Below are positions 10,360 to 28,125 of a stretch of DNA of 28,125 nt, piece after piece. The position numbers and the translations under genes were made by a program. Source of the DNA: Chromera velia (taxonomy: Eukaryota; Sar; Chromeraceae); NCBI GenBank assembly GCA_018398765.1, contig JAHBMJ010003212.1:1-28125 (forward strand), written 5' to 3'. Under the pieces are notes generated by a model that had not been told where the DNA came from, did no database searches, and saw only the letters and a list, made by a program, of their open reading frames with translations. Position 1 is the stretch's first letter, and every line of letters starts with the position of its first letter.

Positions 10360-10860
10360 TCACTTGAGGAGGCAAGGAGGCAAAGAGACCTGGTACATGC
10401 CCCACCAAGAAGTGGAAGTTCCAATTGCCTGTCTCTTGTCTGTGATGGCGTGGTAGATCTCGTCGACCTCTCTGTGGGCGTGCAGTCCTAAAGAGAAGTC
10501 TCCTGACTTCACACCGACAGAGAGACTGACCGACTCCTGGTAAGTGTGCAAGAACTCTCTGAAAGTTGCAGCGACGTTCGAGCACGTATCCTCGGCACGG
10601 CGTGTTGCGGGGCCGTCAGTTGTGACAGTTACTAGTGCGGGGGTGGTGAACTCTTTTTGCATTTCGGGAATGGTGACCTTGGGACCTTCTTTCGTCAGGT
10701 CAAAAATCCGGTACCGCCCGCTTCCCCTGTTTTCCCATGCGGCCGCATCAAAGCCTGCACTCAAGACCGTGATACCAGGCAGGTCAACGGTAGCAGAAGC
10801 CTGTCGGGGGATGCAGAGACTGATACCCGCTAGAGCGATGAAGAGAGCAGAGCGGGACAT
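10360..10860 (-). CDS. MACPF-domain secreted protein, N-terminal part only; apparently truncated
   Basis: ATG at 10860 opens 166 residues. Residues 1-23 form a signal peptide (hydrophobic core FIALAGISLCI, cleavage likely after ASA). The rest matches the first half of the membrane-attack-complex/perforin fold as seen in apicomplexan perforin-like proteins: LPGITVLSAGFDAA (27-40), IFDLT (52-56), a Cys at 93, a long helix with FREFLHTYQES (100-110), and the block SWWGMYQ (151-157). Family members form pores in membranes. A full MACPF domain is usually over 300 residues; here the frame stops at 10362-10360, on a 5-bp tandem repeat (CACTT twice, 10356-10365). A donor-like CAG|GTCTCT after 10390 could instead mark an intron, but I found no convincing next exon towards 10000. 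The segment is therefore either a broken copy or a gene whose 3' exons I cannot see. Confidence 0.65.
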   Translation of the reverse strand: MSRSALFIALAGISLCIPRQASATVDLPGITVLSAGFDAAAWENRGSGRYRIFDLTKEGPKVTIPEMQKEFTTPALVTVTTDGPATRRAEDTCSNVAATFREFLHTYQESVSLSVGVKSGDFSLGLHAHREVDEIYHAITDKRQAIGTSTSWWGMYQVSLPPCLLK

Positions 10861-10866
10861 CTTGTA

Positions 10867-11560
10867 AGAGGGAGCGCAGTGAAATGAAAAGCTGCCCAGC
10901 GAACGCCAGCAGGCTGGGACGAAGGGTCAGTCAAACACAGACGCTCACGGCAAATGCTGCAGCAAGGAGATTGGAACCTCAGTGAAAACCTTAAGCAGAA
11001 GAACTGAGCCTCTTTTCTTGGAACAAGAAGAGATTCTCTCAGGAGCAATGACGAGCGATCTATATGGCTTGAAGGTCTCTCAACTCGTCGCGCAGAGTTC
11101 CATCAACTCAAGTTGGTTTCCTTTTTGTTGTTTTTGCTACCGTGCATGCATGCCTGACCTTAATTCATGCATGGGAACTGGACGGGCCCGGCGGCCGGGA
11201 TGGGCATCGCGGCGAGGCGCATGCGCATGGATCCCTCATGCAGTCGCCTCGTCAGCTCTACTGAGATCAGCCAAGAGACCCTGAGATCATACGCATTAAT
11301 ACGCATACACAGTATTACACACGCATTCGAGATCGCATAACGCATTTCTTTCATTTTTTAGGGGGGGTTCGGGCCCCGGGAATTTCGGGTGCTAGTTCGG
11401 AGGTCTGTCTCTATCCGTGACGGTGTCGCCACTCGAAGAACAAAACTCTTCAAGCTACTTCCCTAGCTACTTCCCCGATATTACACGTAACTACACGTGT
11501 AATATACAGGCTAAGTATACAGAACACTTGATAATAAGAGTTGCTGGCGCAGACTGACTT
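10867..11560. other. Divergent 5' flank of the MACPF gene, then AT-rich DNA
   Basis: A plus-strand frame from ATG 10982 (MKTLSRRTEPLFLEQEEI) is open to 11284, but it runs into a GC-rich patch and repeats (11180-11230) and has no recognisable domain. From 11285 there are repeated ACGCAT motifs, a G-run at 11361, and a 9-bp inverted repeat ATTACACGT/ACGTGTAAT near 11480-11503. I see no firm gene. Confidence 0.4.
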
Positions 11561-11564
11561 GATA

Positions 11565-11798
11565 GTCCTAATCACCTCCCTATACTTCCATTATACCTTC
11601 TTAACACTACAAGCCACTTGAATTTGAAGTCGCTCTCGCGGATGGCTTTTATCCGTGCCGCAGGCGCAGGCTATATATGTTAAAACTCTGCGCCGCAGGC
11701 ACAGTTTAATTCTTGAAAGACAAAGTCGCATGAGCGGATGAACTTGAAGATTTCTGTTTCAAGTGGCTTGTAGTGTACGTTAGGGAGGTGGCCCTAAT
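11565..11798. mobile_element. Short inverted-repeat (MITE/foldback-type) element
   Basis: The element 11573-11790 (218 bp) starts CACCTCCCTA and ends with its exact reverse complement TAGGGAGGTG. A second, stronger inverted pair lies inside: ACACTACAAGCCACTTGAA (11604-11622) and its exact complement (11758-11776). The flanks GTCCTAAT (11565-11572) and GCCCTAAT (11791-11798) agree at 7 of 8 bases, consistent with a slightly diverged 8-bp target duplication. No ORF is present. The superfamily is not certain: the 8-bp duplication suggests hAT, but the termini do not fit the usual hAT end. Confidence 0.65.
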
Positions 11799-12770
11799 TT
11801 GAGATAACTAACATATGCCTTAATATGCCTTATTCTAATAATTATCAAAATCAATCTATAGCTAAATCAGTAATATTAGCTTTGGTACTCAGGGAGTCTC
11901 AGGCTAGCTTTAGTACACAGTTTATCGGAATGATCACACGATAATATAAGTTTACATACGTACTTCAGCATATATTCAAAGATGTACCGAAAGCCCTAAA
12001 CACACACGTTTAAACGTATAACATTTTCAGACATGTAGTCTGTGACACCTGTAGCTACACATTCAATCAATCAAGCACTTATAAAACAACATTTTTTCTA
12101 GTATTTTTTTCAAGTTTCAACTTAAATATTTGGAGGCATTCAAGTTTAAATTATACGACCCGTTCTATATGTAGTATATTATTCTCTATACGAGTCATAA
12201 TACGACAATTAAAAAAAATACGTATTACGATCGTGATAACGCTGACGTATTGCGCATGAAGAGGCTTTGCGTATCTTTTTTTGCGACATGCAGAGCAGGA
12301 AAGGGGCAAGACGGAATATCAAAAATCAATCGATATACGCATTTGAGGCATTGGCTTTTGGGGGGGGAAAGATCTCGACAGATCCTCCTTCTGTTGTAGA
12401 CCCGGACGTTTGGGCTCCCATTGACCTCTCTTCTTTACATGGGGTCATAATTGTATGGTTTGTTTTTGATTTGTCGACGTTTCTTGTTGAATTCGTTTCT
12501 GCTTCCCTGTATTGCTCGCAGAACTTTGTACCCGCCTTCAGACGTAAGTGAGCATCTATTCACAGGCAGAGATACACGGACAGGCAGGCAGGAAAACAGA
12601 CTTGCTGTGGATCCACCTGACCCGTCCTCTTTCTCTTGCAGGCCGGCCTTGATTCTTTCTTTCTACCCACCCGGAGGATCCACACAGAGAAGATGCAAGC
12701 AGCCTGCAGGGGGGACTGCAGTTGTTGCAACTAGCTGTCTTTCTCTCTCCTGCTGTCGTCAGTAAATTGA
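11799..12770. other. AT-rich DNA, then a candidate plus-strand exon
   Basis: From 11799 to 12260 the DNA is AT-rich with stops in all frames and no feature I can name. Between 12288 and 12450 a plus-strand frame (MQSRKGARRNIKNQS, later DPPSVVDPDVWAPIDLSS) reads like protein, but it has no homology I recognise and no clear acceptor/donor pair. From 12550 to 12770 I see only sequence downstream of the minus-strand gene. Confidence 0.3.
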
Positions 12771-20159
<7,389 letters not shown>

Positions 20160-20532
20160 GGTGTCAGCCAATCCCTGTCAAGCAGGAGGACGGCTCCACA
20201 GTCACCCGTTGCGTGTGAGAGGAGGACGAGTGCCTCTATCACACGTACAGGAAACACGACCCAGGCAACAGTAGGAGCAAGGGTGACAGGTCGATTCAAG
20301 AACTCGCAGACGACAGTCCAAGAACAGAAAGCTGGTTTGCAACTGAAAAGACCTATAGAACCACCCTAAGCATGTGCTTGTCTGACCACCCGTGAAATCC
20401 CGTGAATATGCGAGAGCACAGTCTGAGCAGCCCGTATCATGCATGCACCACCTTGCCTATCTGCGTACATCCCTTGGGCCCGTTTTTTGGGGCCACGCGG
20501 GCCCTGGCAAGAGAGCCCCGGCAATTCAGCTA

Positions 20533-20898
20533 ACCCAAAAATCCAAAAACCCGGAAAATCCCGAAAATCCAAAAACCCGAATTTTACATCCCGAAAATCC
20601 AAAACCCGAAAATCCCGAAAAACTACAAATACAATACAACCCGAAAATCCCGAAAATCCAAAAACCCGAAAATTGTAAAAAAAATCCCGGAAAATCCCCA
20701 AAACAATACAAAAACCCAAAAACCCGAAAAATCCCGAAATCCCAAAAACCCGAAAATCCCGAAAACCTGAAAATCGTGAAAATCCCGAAAACCCGAAAAT
20801 CCGAAAAAAAAATCCAAAAACCCGAAAATCCCGAAAAAACCCGAAAATCCAAAGCCCGAAAATCCTGAAAATCCAAAACCCGCGAAAATCCCGAAACT
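20533..20898. repeat. 9-bp minisatellite, unit close to CCGAAAATC
   Basis: About 366 bp of degenerate 9-bp units (CCGAAAATC, with AAAAACCCG and AAATCC variants) lie between the divergent LRRC45-like and amidohydrolase genes. Because the unit is a multiple of three, several frames stay open on both strands and produce Phe/Gly-rich or Asn/Pro/Lys-rich pseudo-proteins. I do not regard those as genes. Confidence 0.9.
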
Positions 20899-20907
20899 CC
20901 AACTCGC

Positions 20908-20948
20908 GCGGCGGCGCGCTGCATTCCCGGGCCGCGCCGCGCCGCCGC
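20908..20948. repeat. GC-only hairpin next to the minisatellite
   Basis: Arms GCGGCGGCGCG (20908-20918) and CGCGCCGCCGC (20938-20948) are exact complements around a 19-base loop. It lies between two divergent genes; function unknown. Confidence 0.7.
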
Positions 20949-21211
20949 AGGCAAACATTTGGTCCATGATTTGAATCCCTGAGACTGCCTGGACTGCACA
21001 GAACTACTGGGGAAGGTCACTTACGTACCACTGCATGCACCACGTACAGTGACTCGAGTATCATTGCACCACAGTTTGCTTGCAAACCGTGTCTCTGCCT
21101 GAGTGACGACTGAGTTGGACAGTAGAGGTGCACTGCACGAGTCGCTTCGAGGAAGCCGTCTCCGAGGCCCTCTTCGTGACTAGGCTCTCTTCCCAGTCTA
21201 GGCGTCGAGAA

Positions 21212-22577
21212 ATGACTCTGCGTGTGCTGCCTGTGATGCTCCTGGCGATAGGATGTGTCTGTGCATCCGGATTTGTGAGCCCCCTCCCCTCTTCAAGTGC
21301 CGTTTCCAGACAGTCTCTCCTGCACCGAGGAAGGAGACGGCTCGACTCTCACGGTCTGAACTCCATCGCCCTGACGGAATCGTTCGTTGAAGACGACTCC
21401 CAGTGGTCCGGCAGGGACCTGCTCATAGTGGATACGCATGTCCACATATGGTGAGTGCCTCATGGGGTCCTTGCGCGTGGCACTTGCAGGTTAGGCGGGT
21501 GGACAGAAGGGGGAGACGGCTGCGTGAGTCGATGGGTACGTATAGGTGTGTCATGGAGATGTGTGCCTGTTGTGTGAGGGGGGTCATCCGTACTATCAGA
21601 CGCCTACAGATTCCCTCAATCTCTTCCTTCCGCCACATGCACACGGATAGATCCGCGCCCACGTCCCTCTGTGTGTGTGCGTGTGTGTGTGTGTGTGTGT
21701 GTTCGCATGAGCATACAGGTCCGATGGCACCGGGAAGTTCCCCTACGCAGAGGGGCTGGCGCCTCCCGAGAACCTCCAGAAGGACAGCGACGCAGATGGC
21801 CTCCTAAAGAGAATGGGCTTGGCGAACGTGGGTGGGGCGTTGATTGTGCAGCCTGCGTGCCACCTGTTCGACCACTCGTTTGTCAAAGAGGCCATCGATG
21901 CCAGACCCGAAGTCTTCAAGGGTCAGCGTGAGGGGTTATGCAAATGTGCTGTCTGGATGGAGTTCGAGAGGTCACGTGTGCATAATTTGTGGAAGGCGTC
22001 AAAGCTGAAAGGCAGGAATGGAAAACAACTGAAACCACTCTGTTCCTCACTCCCAGTACTCGTGACATTTTCTACACATTTGAAGAGACAGGTGGATACA
22101 TACATGGGCTGTCTGCACGCAGGTATGTGCCTTGCCAACCCGTCGCATCAGACGACAGAGGTCAGCGAAGGCCTCAAGAAAAGCGTCTTCTTCGCTCCTG
22201 TTCCCATGCCTGACCGGACTCACTTTCTTGATATCTCCTGCCACTTTCTGCCCATAGCGATCGAGACAAAGCTTCCCTCGTAAAGTCTCTCTTTCGATGA
22301 TTCTTTGAAGTCAATTCAATGGATGCTTCTTTCTTTATCATCCCTGTAGAGACCTTCTTGTAGTGGAGGCCACTGAGGAGATGGTGAAGAGGGAAGCACT
22401 CTACGCTCCTCATGAGTACATTCCTCTGAGTCCCGCCATTTTCTGTTTCTCTGTCGTTGGCCCCACATGAGCTTCATGCGTCTTCCTCGCTCTCTCTCTC
22501 TCTCTCCCTCCCTCCATCCCACTGGCGCTGTCTATATGTCTTTCTTTCCATATGCATGTATGTATGTGTGTGCGTGT

Positions 22578-22613
<36 letters not shown>

Positions 22614-23481
22614 CTTTCTGTGTGCAGGAGTCTCTCTCCGAATTGCGGCAACGGAAAGAGGAGGGCTTCGTTGCCTGTCGGTTCAACCCGGCTCTGTTCA
22701 AGAAGTTCTGTGGGGATGAGGGGATGAGGGCAGAGAGGTGCAAAGAGCTGTACAGGGAGTGTGGAGAGTCCTCGGTGTCAATGCCTGTAGGTTTCATGTG
22801 CATGGACGGTCTTGCCAAGCACGCAGAGTCTCTGGATGCCTTGATGACTTTGTATCCCCAGACGATCGCGTTGATCGATCACCTCGGGTTCTTTCGGCAG
22901 GACGGGAGGGTGGATGAGGACAGTTTTAACGCCCTGCTGACCCTTCTGAAGAGACACCCGCAACTGAAGGTGAAGGCAAGCGCCCTCTTCCGAGTGAGTG
23001 GGGAGGACTTTCCGTTCAGTGACGTCAAAGGTGAGTTGGTCAGGAGGGGCAGCTCGTAGTGGTATTGCCTCTTTGCTTTCTGTCCGTTTTGGCAATCTGA
23101 AGTGGACTCAGCATGAATGAATTCTCTTTGTCTCCCTTCCACTTCCACGCCTTCCTTCATTTTGCAGAGCGCTTCGTGAAGCTGCTGGACACTGCGGGGG
23201 CCCAGAGAGTGATGACGGGGAGTGACTGGCCGTGGGCGGAGCAGAAGGGGGCAGAGCGGGACCTGAGCAGATACGGGGACTCGTTTGGGGTCGGTTTTTT
23301 TTTTTTTTTCTGATTCGGCTGGCTTGATGGAAGTTGCGTGGGGTGAATACCTGGCTTCGCGGGGATTTCGTTCTGCAAGGAGGCGAGTCTTCTGCTCGTC
23401 TTTTCTGTACAACCATGCATTTGTACGTCCAACGAAAATGTGTTCTCGTGTCGAGAAGCAAAGACAAATGCCTTAAGCAGA

Positions 23482-23549
<68 letters not shown>

Positions 23550-23650
23550 AATAGAAAGAGAAAGAGAAAGAGAGACAGACAGACAGACAGACAGACACAC
23601 AGACACACATACGTAGAGACCCACACAAACACACACATACACATACACAC

Positions 23651-23721
<71 letters not shown>

Positions 23722-23757
23722 CACACACACACAAACACACGCACGCACGCGCACACG

Positions 23758-23795
<38 letters not shown>

Positions 23796-24033
23796 CGCTC
23801 ACACATACACACACACCCCACCGTACGCAACTACGCACAGACAGAAAGAGAGGTGTCGGGTGAGGATGGAGTCTGAAAGCAAATAAGAAGTCTGAGCGTT
23901 GCGGACAATTGGACAGACTTTCCCACCTTCGATCATTTTTCTTTTTCTTCTTTCTTCGATCCTTCTCTTTTCGTTCCCCCCCCCCCCTCTGTGTGTGTGT
24001 GTGAGAGAGAGAGAGAGCGGGAGAGAGAGAGAC

Positions 24034-24073
<40 letters not shown>

Positions 24074-24327
24074 TATGGTGTATGTGTGTCTGTGTGTCTG
24101 TGTGTTTCCTGTTTATGAGACAGAAGCGCAGAAGTGGAGACAGAAAGACGGAGAACTGCGTCCCTCATACCTCGTATACGCTTCTTCTGCCCTTCTGTCT
24201 GTGACACGATCTGCAGGCCTTGATGGATTGGCAGCGCGACTTGCGCCTTTTTGATGAAGAGATGGAGATGATCCTTGCAGGCACAGCCACACAAACATTC
24301 GGACCTTTTGGAGGTCGATGGGTGTAG
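21212..24327 (+). CDS. Metal-dependent amidohydrolase (amidohydrolase_2 type) with plastid-type leader
   Basis: Six exons join in phase: 21212-21450, 21719-21921, 22123-22160, 22628-23030, 23168-23289, 24217-24327 (TAG), giving 371 residues. The fold expected is a TIM barrel that hydrolyses an amide or lactone; the substrate is unknown. Landmarks are VDTHVHIW (73-80, the metal-binding HxH), FPYAEGL in exon 2, VACRFNP (175-181), LIDHLGFF (242-249, a further metal His) and TGSDWPW (311-317, the metal Asp). Residues 1-20 form a signal peptide (VLPVMLLAIGCVCA) followed by Gly-Phe at 20-21 and a Ser/Arg-rich stretch to about residue 58. This resembles the signal-plus-transit leader, with Phe at the cleavage point, of algae with complex plastids. 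Plain secretion is the alternative. Intron 5 (927 bp) is mostly microsatellite. ATG 21212 is chosen because the leader starts there. Confidence 0.9.
21671..21702. repeat. (GT)n microsatellite in amidohydrolase intron 1
   Basis: A GT run ends about 16 bases before the acceptor of exon 2, so it occupies the polypyrimidine-tract position. Confidence 0.9.
22557..22612. repeat. (GT)n microsatellite in amidohydrolase intron 3
   Basis: A GT-rich run ends about 15 bases before the acceptor of exon 4, the same position as the run in intron 1. Confidence 0.9.
23290..24216. repeat. Microsatellite-filled intron 5 of the amidohydrolase gene
   Basis: The intron starts GTCGGTTTTT. It holds a T-run, (CA)n(GA)n at 23484-23550, a GACA tract, a long CA tract (about 23600-23812), then a C-run near 23976 and (GT)n(GA)n(GT)n to about 24110. 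It ends ATCTGCAG. No coding segment is seen; the long Cys/Val and Thr/His frames are repeat artefacts. Confidence 0.9.
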
Positions 24328-24489
24328 TAAACTGAGCTTTTAAACTTACTAATATTTGCGTTTATGAACTGAATTAATTGATCAAGATTAATTCTAGGAT
24401 TAATTAAGGTCATAGGGAGGAGCATTCAAAGGTGACACGTCACAGATCAGTTTGAAAAAGGAAAAGGGATTGGGGAGTTAGGGGAGAAA

Positions 24490-26112
<1,623 letters not shown>

Positions 26113-28125
26113 GAAGTACTTAGCAAATGCCGAAGAAGGCATTCAGATGGAGGAGCGTCAAGTATGAGGTCGCATGAGAGAGAGAGCTAGCAGTGAGAGC
26201 AGTAACCAGGACAGAAGGAAGAGACGAAAGTCATATAGGCCAGACGCTAGGAACAAATTTTAAGTCAATGCCGTCTGTAACATCCGTCGCATCACTTTTA
26301 GTTTGCTTTTAGCAGCCGGTCTTGGTCACCTTCACGATCGGCTTTGAAGGAGAGAATTTAAGTTTTGTAGCTGCACTTAGGGCAGCTATAATTTTATGTC
26401 GGTTGGCGCATGGTGAAGGGCAGGCATGCGCCATGCGCCTCTGTTTTGCTTTCGTCCGCGGTGTACTATGCATTTGTTTTTATGGTATTGGCATGCATTT
26501 GTGTGAGTTAGCATGCATAGGCTATCCGAGATTAATGTGTACTTTGCCTATGATTTCGATAATTTGCTTGCAGCCCCTTTGGATCGAAACCGCTCGATCT
26601 TCTCGCTTCCTGCAGAGGATGTTAAAAGCTGACACTCCGCAAACGTCTGACAGGGTGTATGGAAGTCAGAAAATATAGTTAATCAATGCAATTTATATAT
26701 TACTATTATTGAACTCTTTGTAGATCAATTAAGATAAACTATATGTTTTCCCAAATTAACTGTTGTTGTTCTTCAACGTACTAAAAAAGTAATAAGTTCG
26801 ATTCTCTAAACGTGTAGTAAAATTTGAATTGAGATTGCATGATTCAATTTCAATAATATTGATTCATTCGTTGTGTACTAACTAGCCTTTCTCAGCCTTA
26901 AGACATTTTTTGACGCGTACCTCCAGTAATTTTCTAATAAATTTAATAAAAAACACGCAATTAACAAGTTGATTAGCAAGTTTGTTCAAAAATATTTGAA
27001 ATTTTTAAAGTTTAAAACCTAGTTTTAAACATTTTATAATTCTATTAATTAAATTTAAATTATTGAGTTTGTTAGCACGTCGCTTCTAGTTAGAGTCACT
27101 GTTAGACTATTGGTACCATTTAATTTTAAAACTGGTTGTAAAACAAAAAATAAAAATAAATGAATTTTAATTTATAAAACTAGGAGGCTAGTAGCTAGGA
27201 GCAAGAAGTTGATGTAGGCGCACCAGTGTGTTACACTTTAAAAAAGATTAAAGAGAAGCAGGAAAGTATATAAAAAGATTTATGGAAGTCAAAAACTGAG
27301 TTTAAGACTTAAAAAGAGCGTTAAAACAAATAGAAATCGATGGATAAGGTTCATTTAGCCATATCGTAACATTATATAACATTATCGTAACATTGCCGTT
27401 GCCTTTACGATGCCCAGATCTTTTAACCCAAAAGATAAAAATGCTTTAAGGTCTAAGTGGCCTGCTCTGCTCTCTTAATTACTAGCTTTCCTGCTTCTTT
27501 AGCAAGGTTTTTGGAGGGCGGATAATAGGGGTGGGGGACTCCGAGCGGTCTCTGCCCATTTCGACGCCAGGCTTTTCCCACAAGCAATGAATTGATTTAC
27601 GAACTTGTTCTTGACTCCTTTTGCCTATAAAAACGGACGTTTTCTTGTTGTCTTCTCTGTTTTCTAAATTATTGTGATGGTCAGCGAAATAGTAGCATCT
27701 TCATGCACATGCATGCAATCCATATACACAACTAATCTTCAAAAACCACCAGACTCAAACCCCTCACCATCGCCTGGTACAACTGTGGAGGCTGCTTATA
27801 TAAAGTAATTAAGGATAGCTGCTGGCAGAATTCTTTGCTCGCTTTTGGTCCCATCCGGTCTAATCTGTGGGGATGAATATACGAATGGTGATGCCCCCCC
27901 CTGCTTTTCGATCGGTCCACTCTGACGCATCCCCCCCCCCTTCCGTATTTTGCAGGCGTGTGGGATTGTTTCCTTCCCCCCCCCGTTATTAGGTGCTCCC
28001 ACCTCTCTCGCAACTAGGTTTTCTTCCCTCACGAATGAATCAAAAGCGATCGATGTAAATAGTAGACGTGGAATCAAAACGAATGTATCCGTGTGAGGGA
28101 CATGCAAGTGTCCATGAACTTGCCG
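26113..28125. other. AT-rich tail of the window without a supported gene
   Basis: From 26680 to 27480 the DNA is very AT-rich with stops in all frames. A plus-strand frame at 26322-26678 starts only at TTG and has no recognisable domain. A TATAAAAA stretch at 27626-27633 could be a promoter element but has no gene attached. C-runs near 27894-27903, 27931-27940 and 27977-27984 lie in otherwise unremarkable DNA. I found no tRNA or rRNA. Confidence 0.5.

Noticed and set aside
10544-10867. Plus-strand frame of 107 residues
   Set aside because: It is antisense to the MACPF-type exon, which has a signal peptide and family motifs.
20366-21020. Long Phe/Gly-rich minus-strand frames and Asn/Pro/Lys-rich plus-strand frames
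   Set aside because: They come from the 9-bp minisatellite, which keeps several frames open on both strands.
23108-24294. Long Cys/Val-rich and Thr/His-rich frames
   Set aside because: They are translations of CA/GA dinucleotide repeats inside amidohydrolase intron 5.

Overview
This window looks like nuclear DNA of an intron-rich, probably photosynthetic, alveolate-type protist. A chromerid alga such as Chromera is my best guess, made by inference rather than from a marker gene. The reasons are many short exons joined by GT-AG introns, intron microsatellites, GCATGC-rich spacers, a protein with what looks like a two-part plastid leader, a MACPF-type gene, and AT-rich transposon relics between GC-moderate genes.

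Layout. (1) 1-4441: a pyrimidine microsatellite edge; an unrecognised minus-strand gene (about 281-1372); and, divergent from it, a seven-exon plus-strand gene for a protein-L-isoaspartate O-methyltransferase-like protein with a C-terminal coiled coil (1532-4441). (2) 4442-7500: an AT-rich island holding a complete 1,205-bp hAT-type element (5076-6280). It has 23-bp terminal inverted repeats, a perfect 8-bp target duplication, and one ORF for a BED-finger-like protein with no transposase. (3) 7500-10000: several coding-looking segments on both strands that I cannot assemble with confidence. (4) 10360-10860: the start of a secreted MACPF-domain protein that stops early. It is followed by another AT-rich island with a 218-bp inverted-repeat element (11573-11790). 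(5) 12771-20159, minus strand: a gene of about 15 exons for a leucine-rich-repeat plus coiled-coil protein resembling the centrosome/basal-body protein LRRC45. (6) 21212-24327, plus strand: a six-exon metal-dependent amidohydrolase with an N-terminal leader. It diverges from the LRRC45-like gene across about 1 kb that contains a 9-bp minisatellite. (7) 24490-26112: a reverse transcriptase relic in one reading frame broken by three stops. (8) 26113-28125: AT-rich DNA with no convincing gene.

The most unusual observation is inside the LRRC45-like gene. At two places, 4 kb apart, a 55-56 bp hairpin of related sequence sits between two copies of a 38-49 bp segment that spans a splice junction. 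A third, older duplication in the same gene has the same 56-bp spacing. This may be a small mobile hairpin or a repair product that duplicates splice sites and creates alternative exons.

The genes do not form one pathway. Their arrangement is two or three divergent pairs separated by transposon-rich AT islands. Exon chains for the methyltransferase, amidohydrolase and LRRC45-like genes were checked by intron phase; other gene models are tentative.
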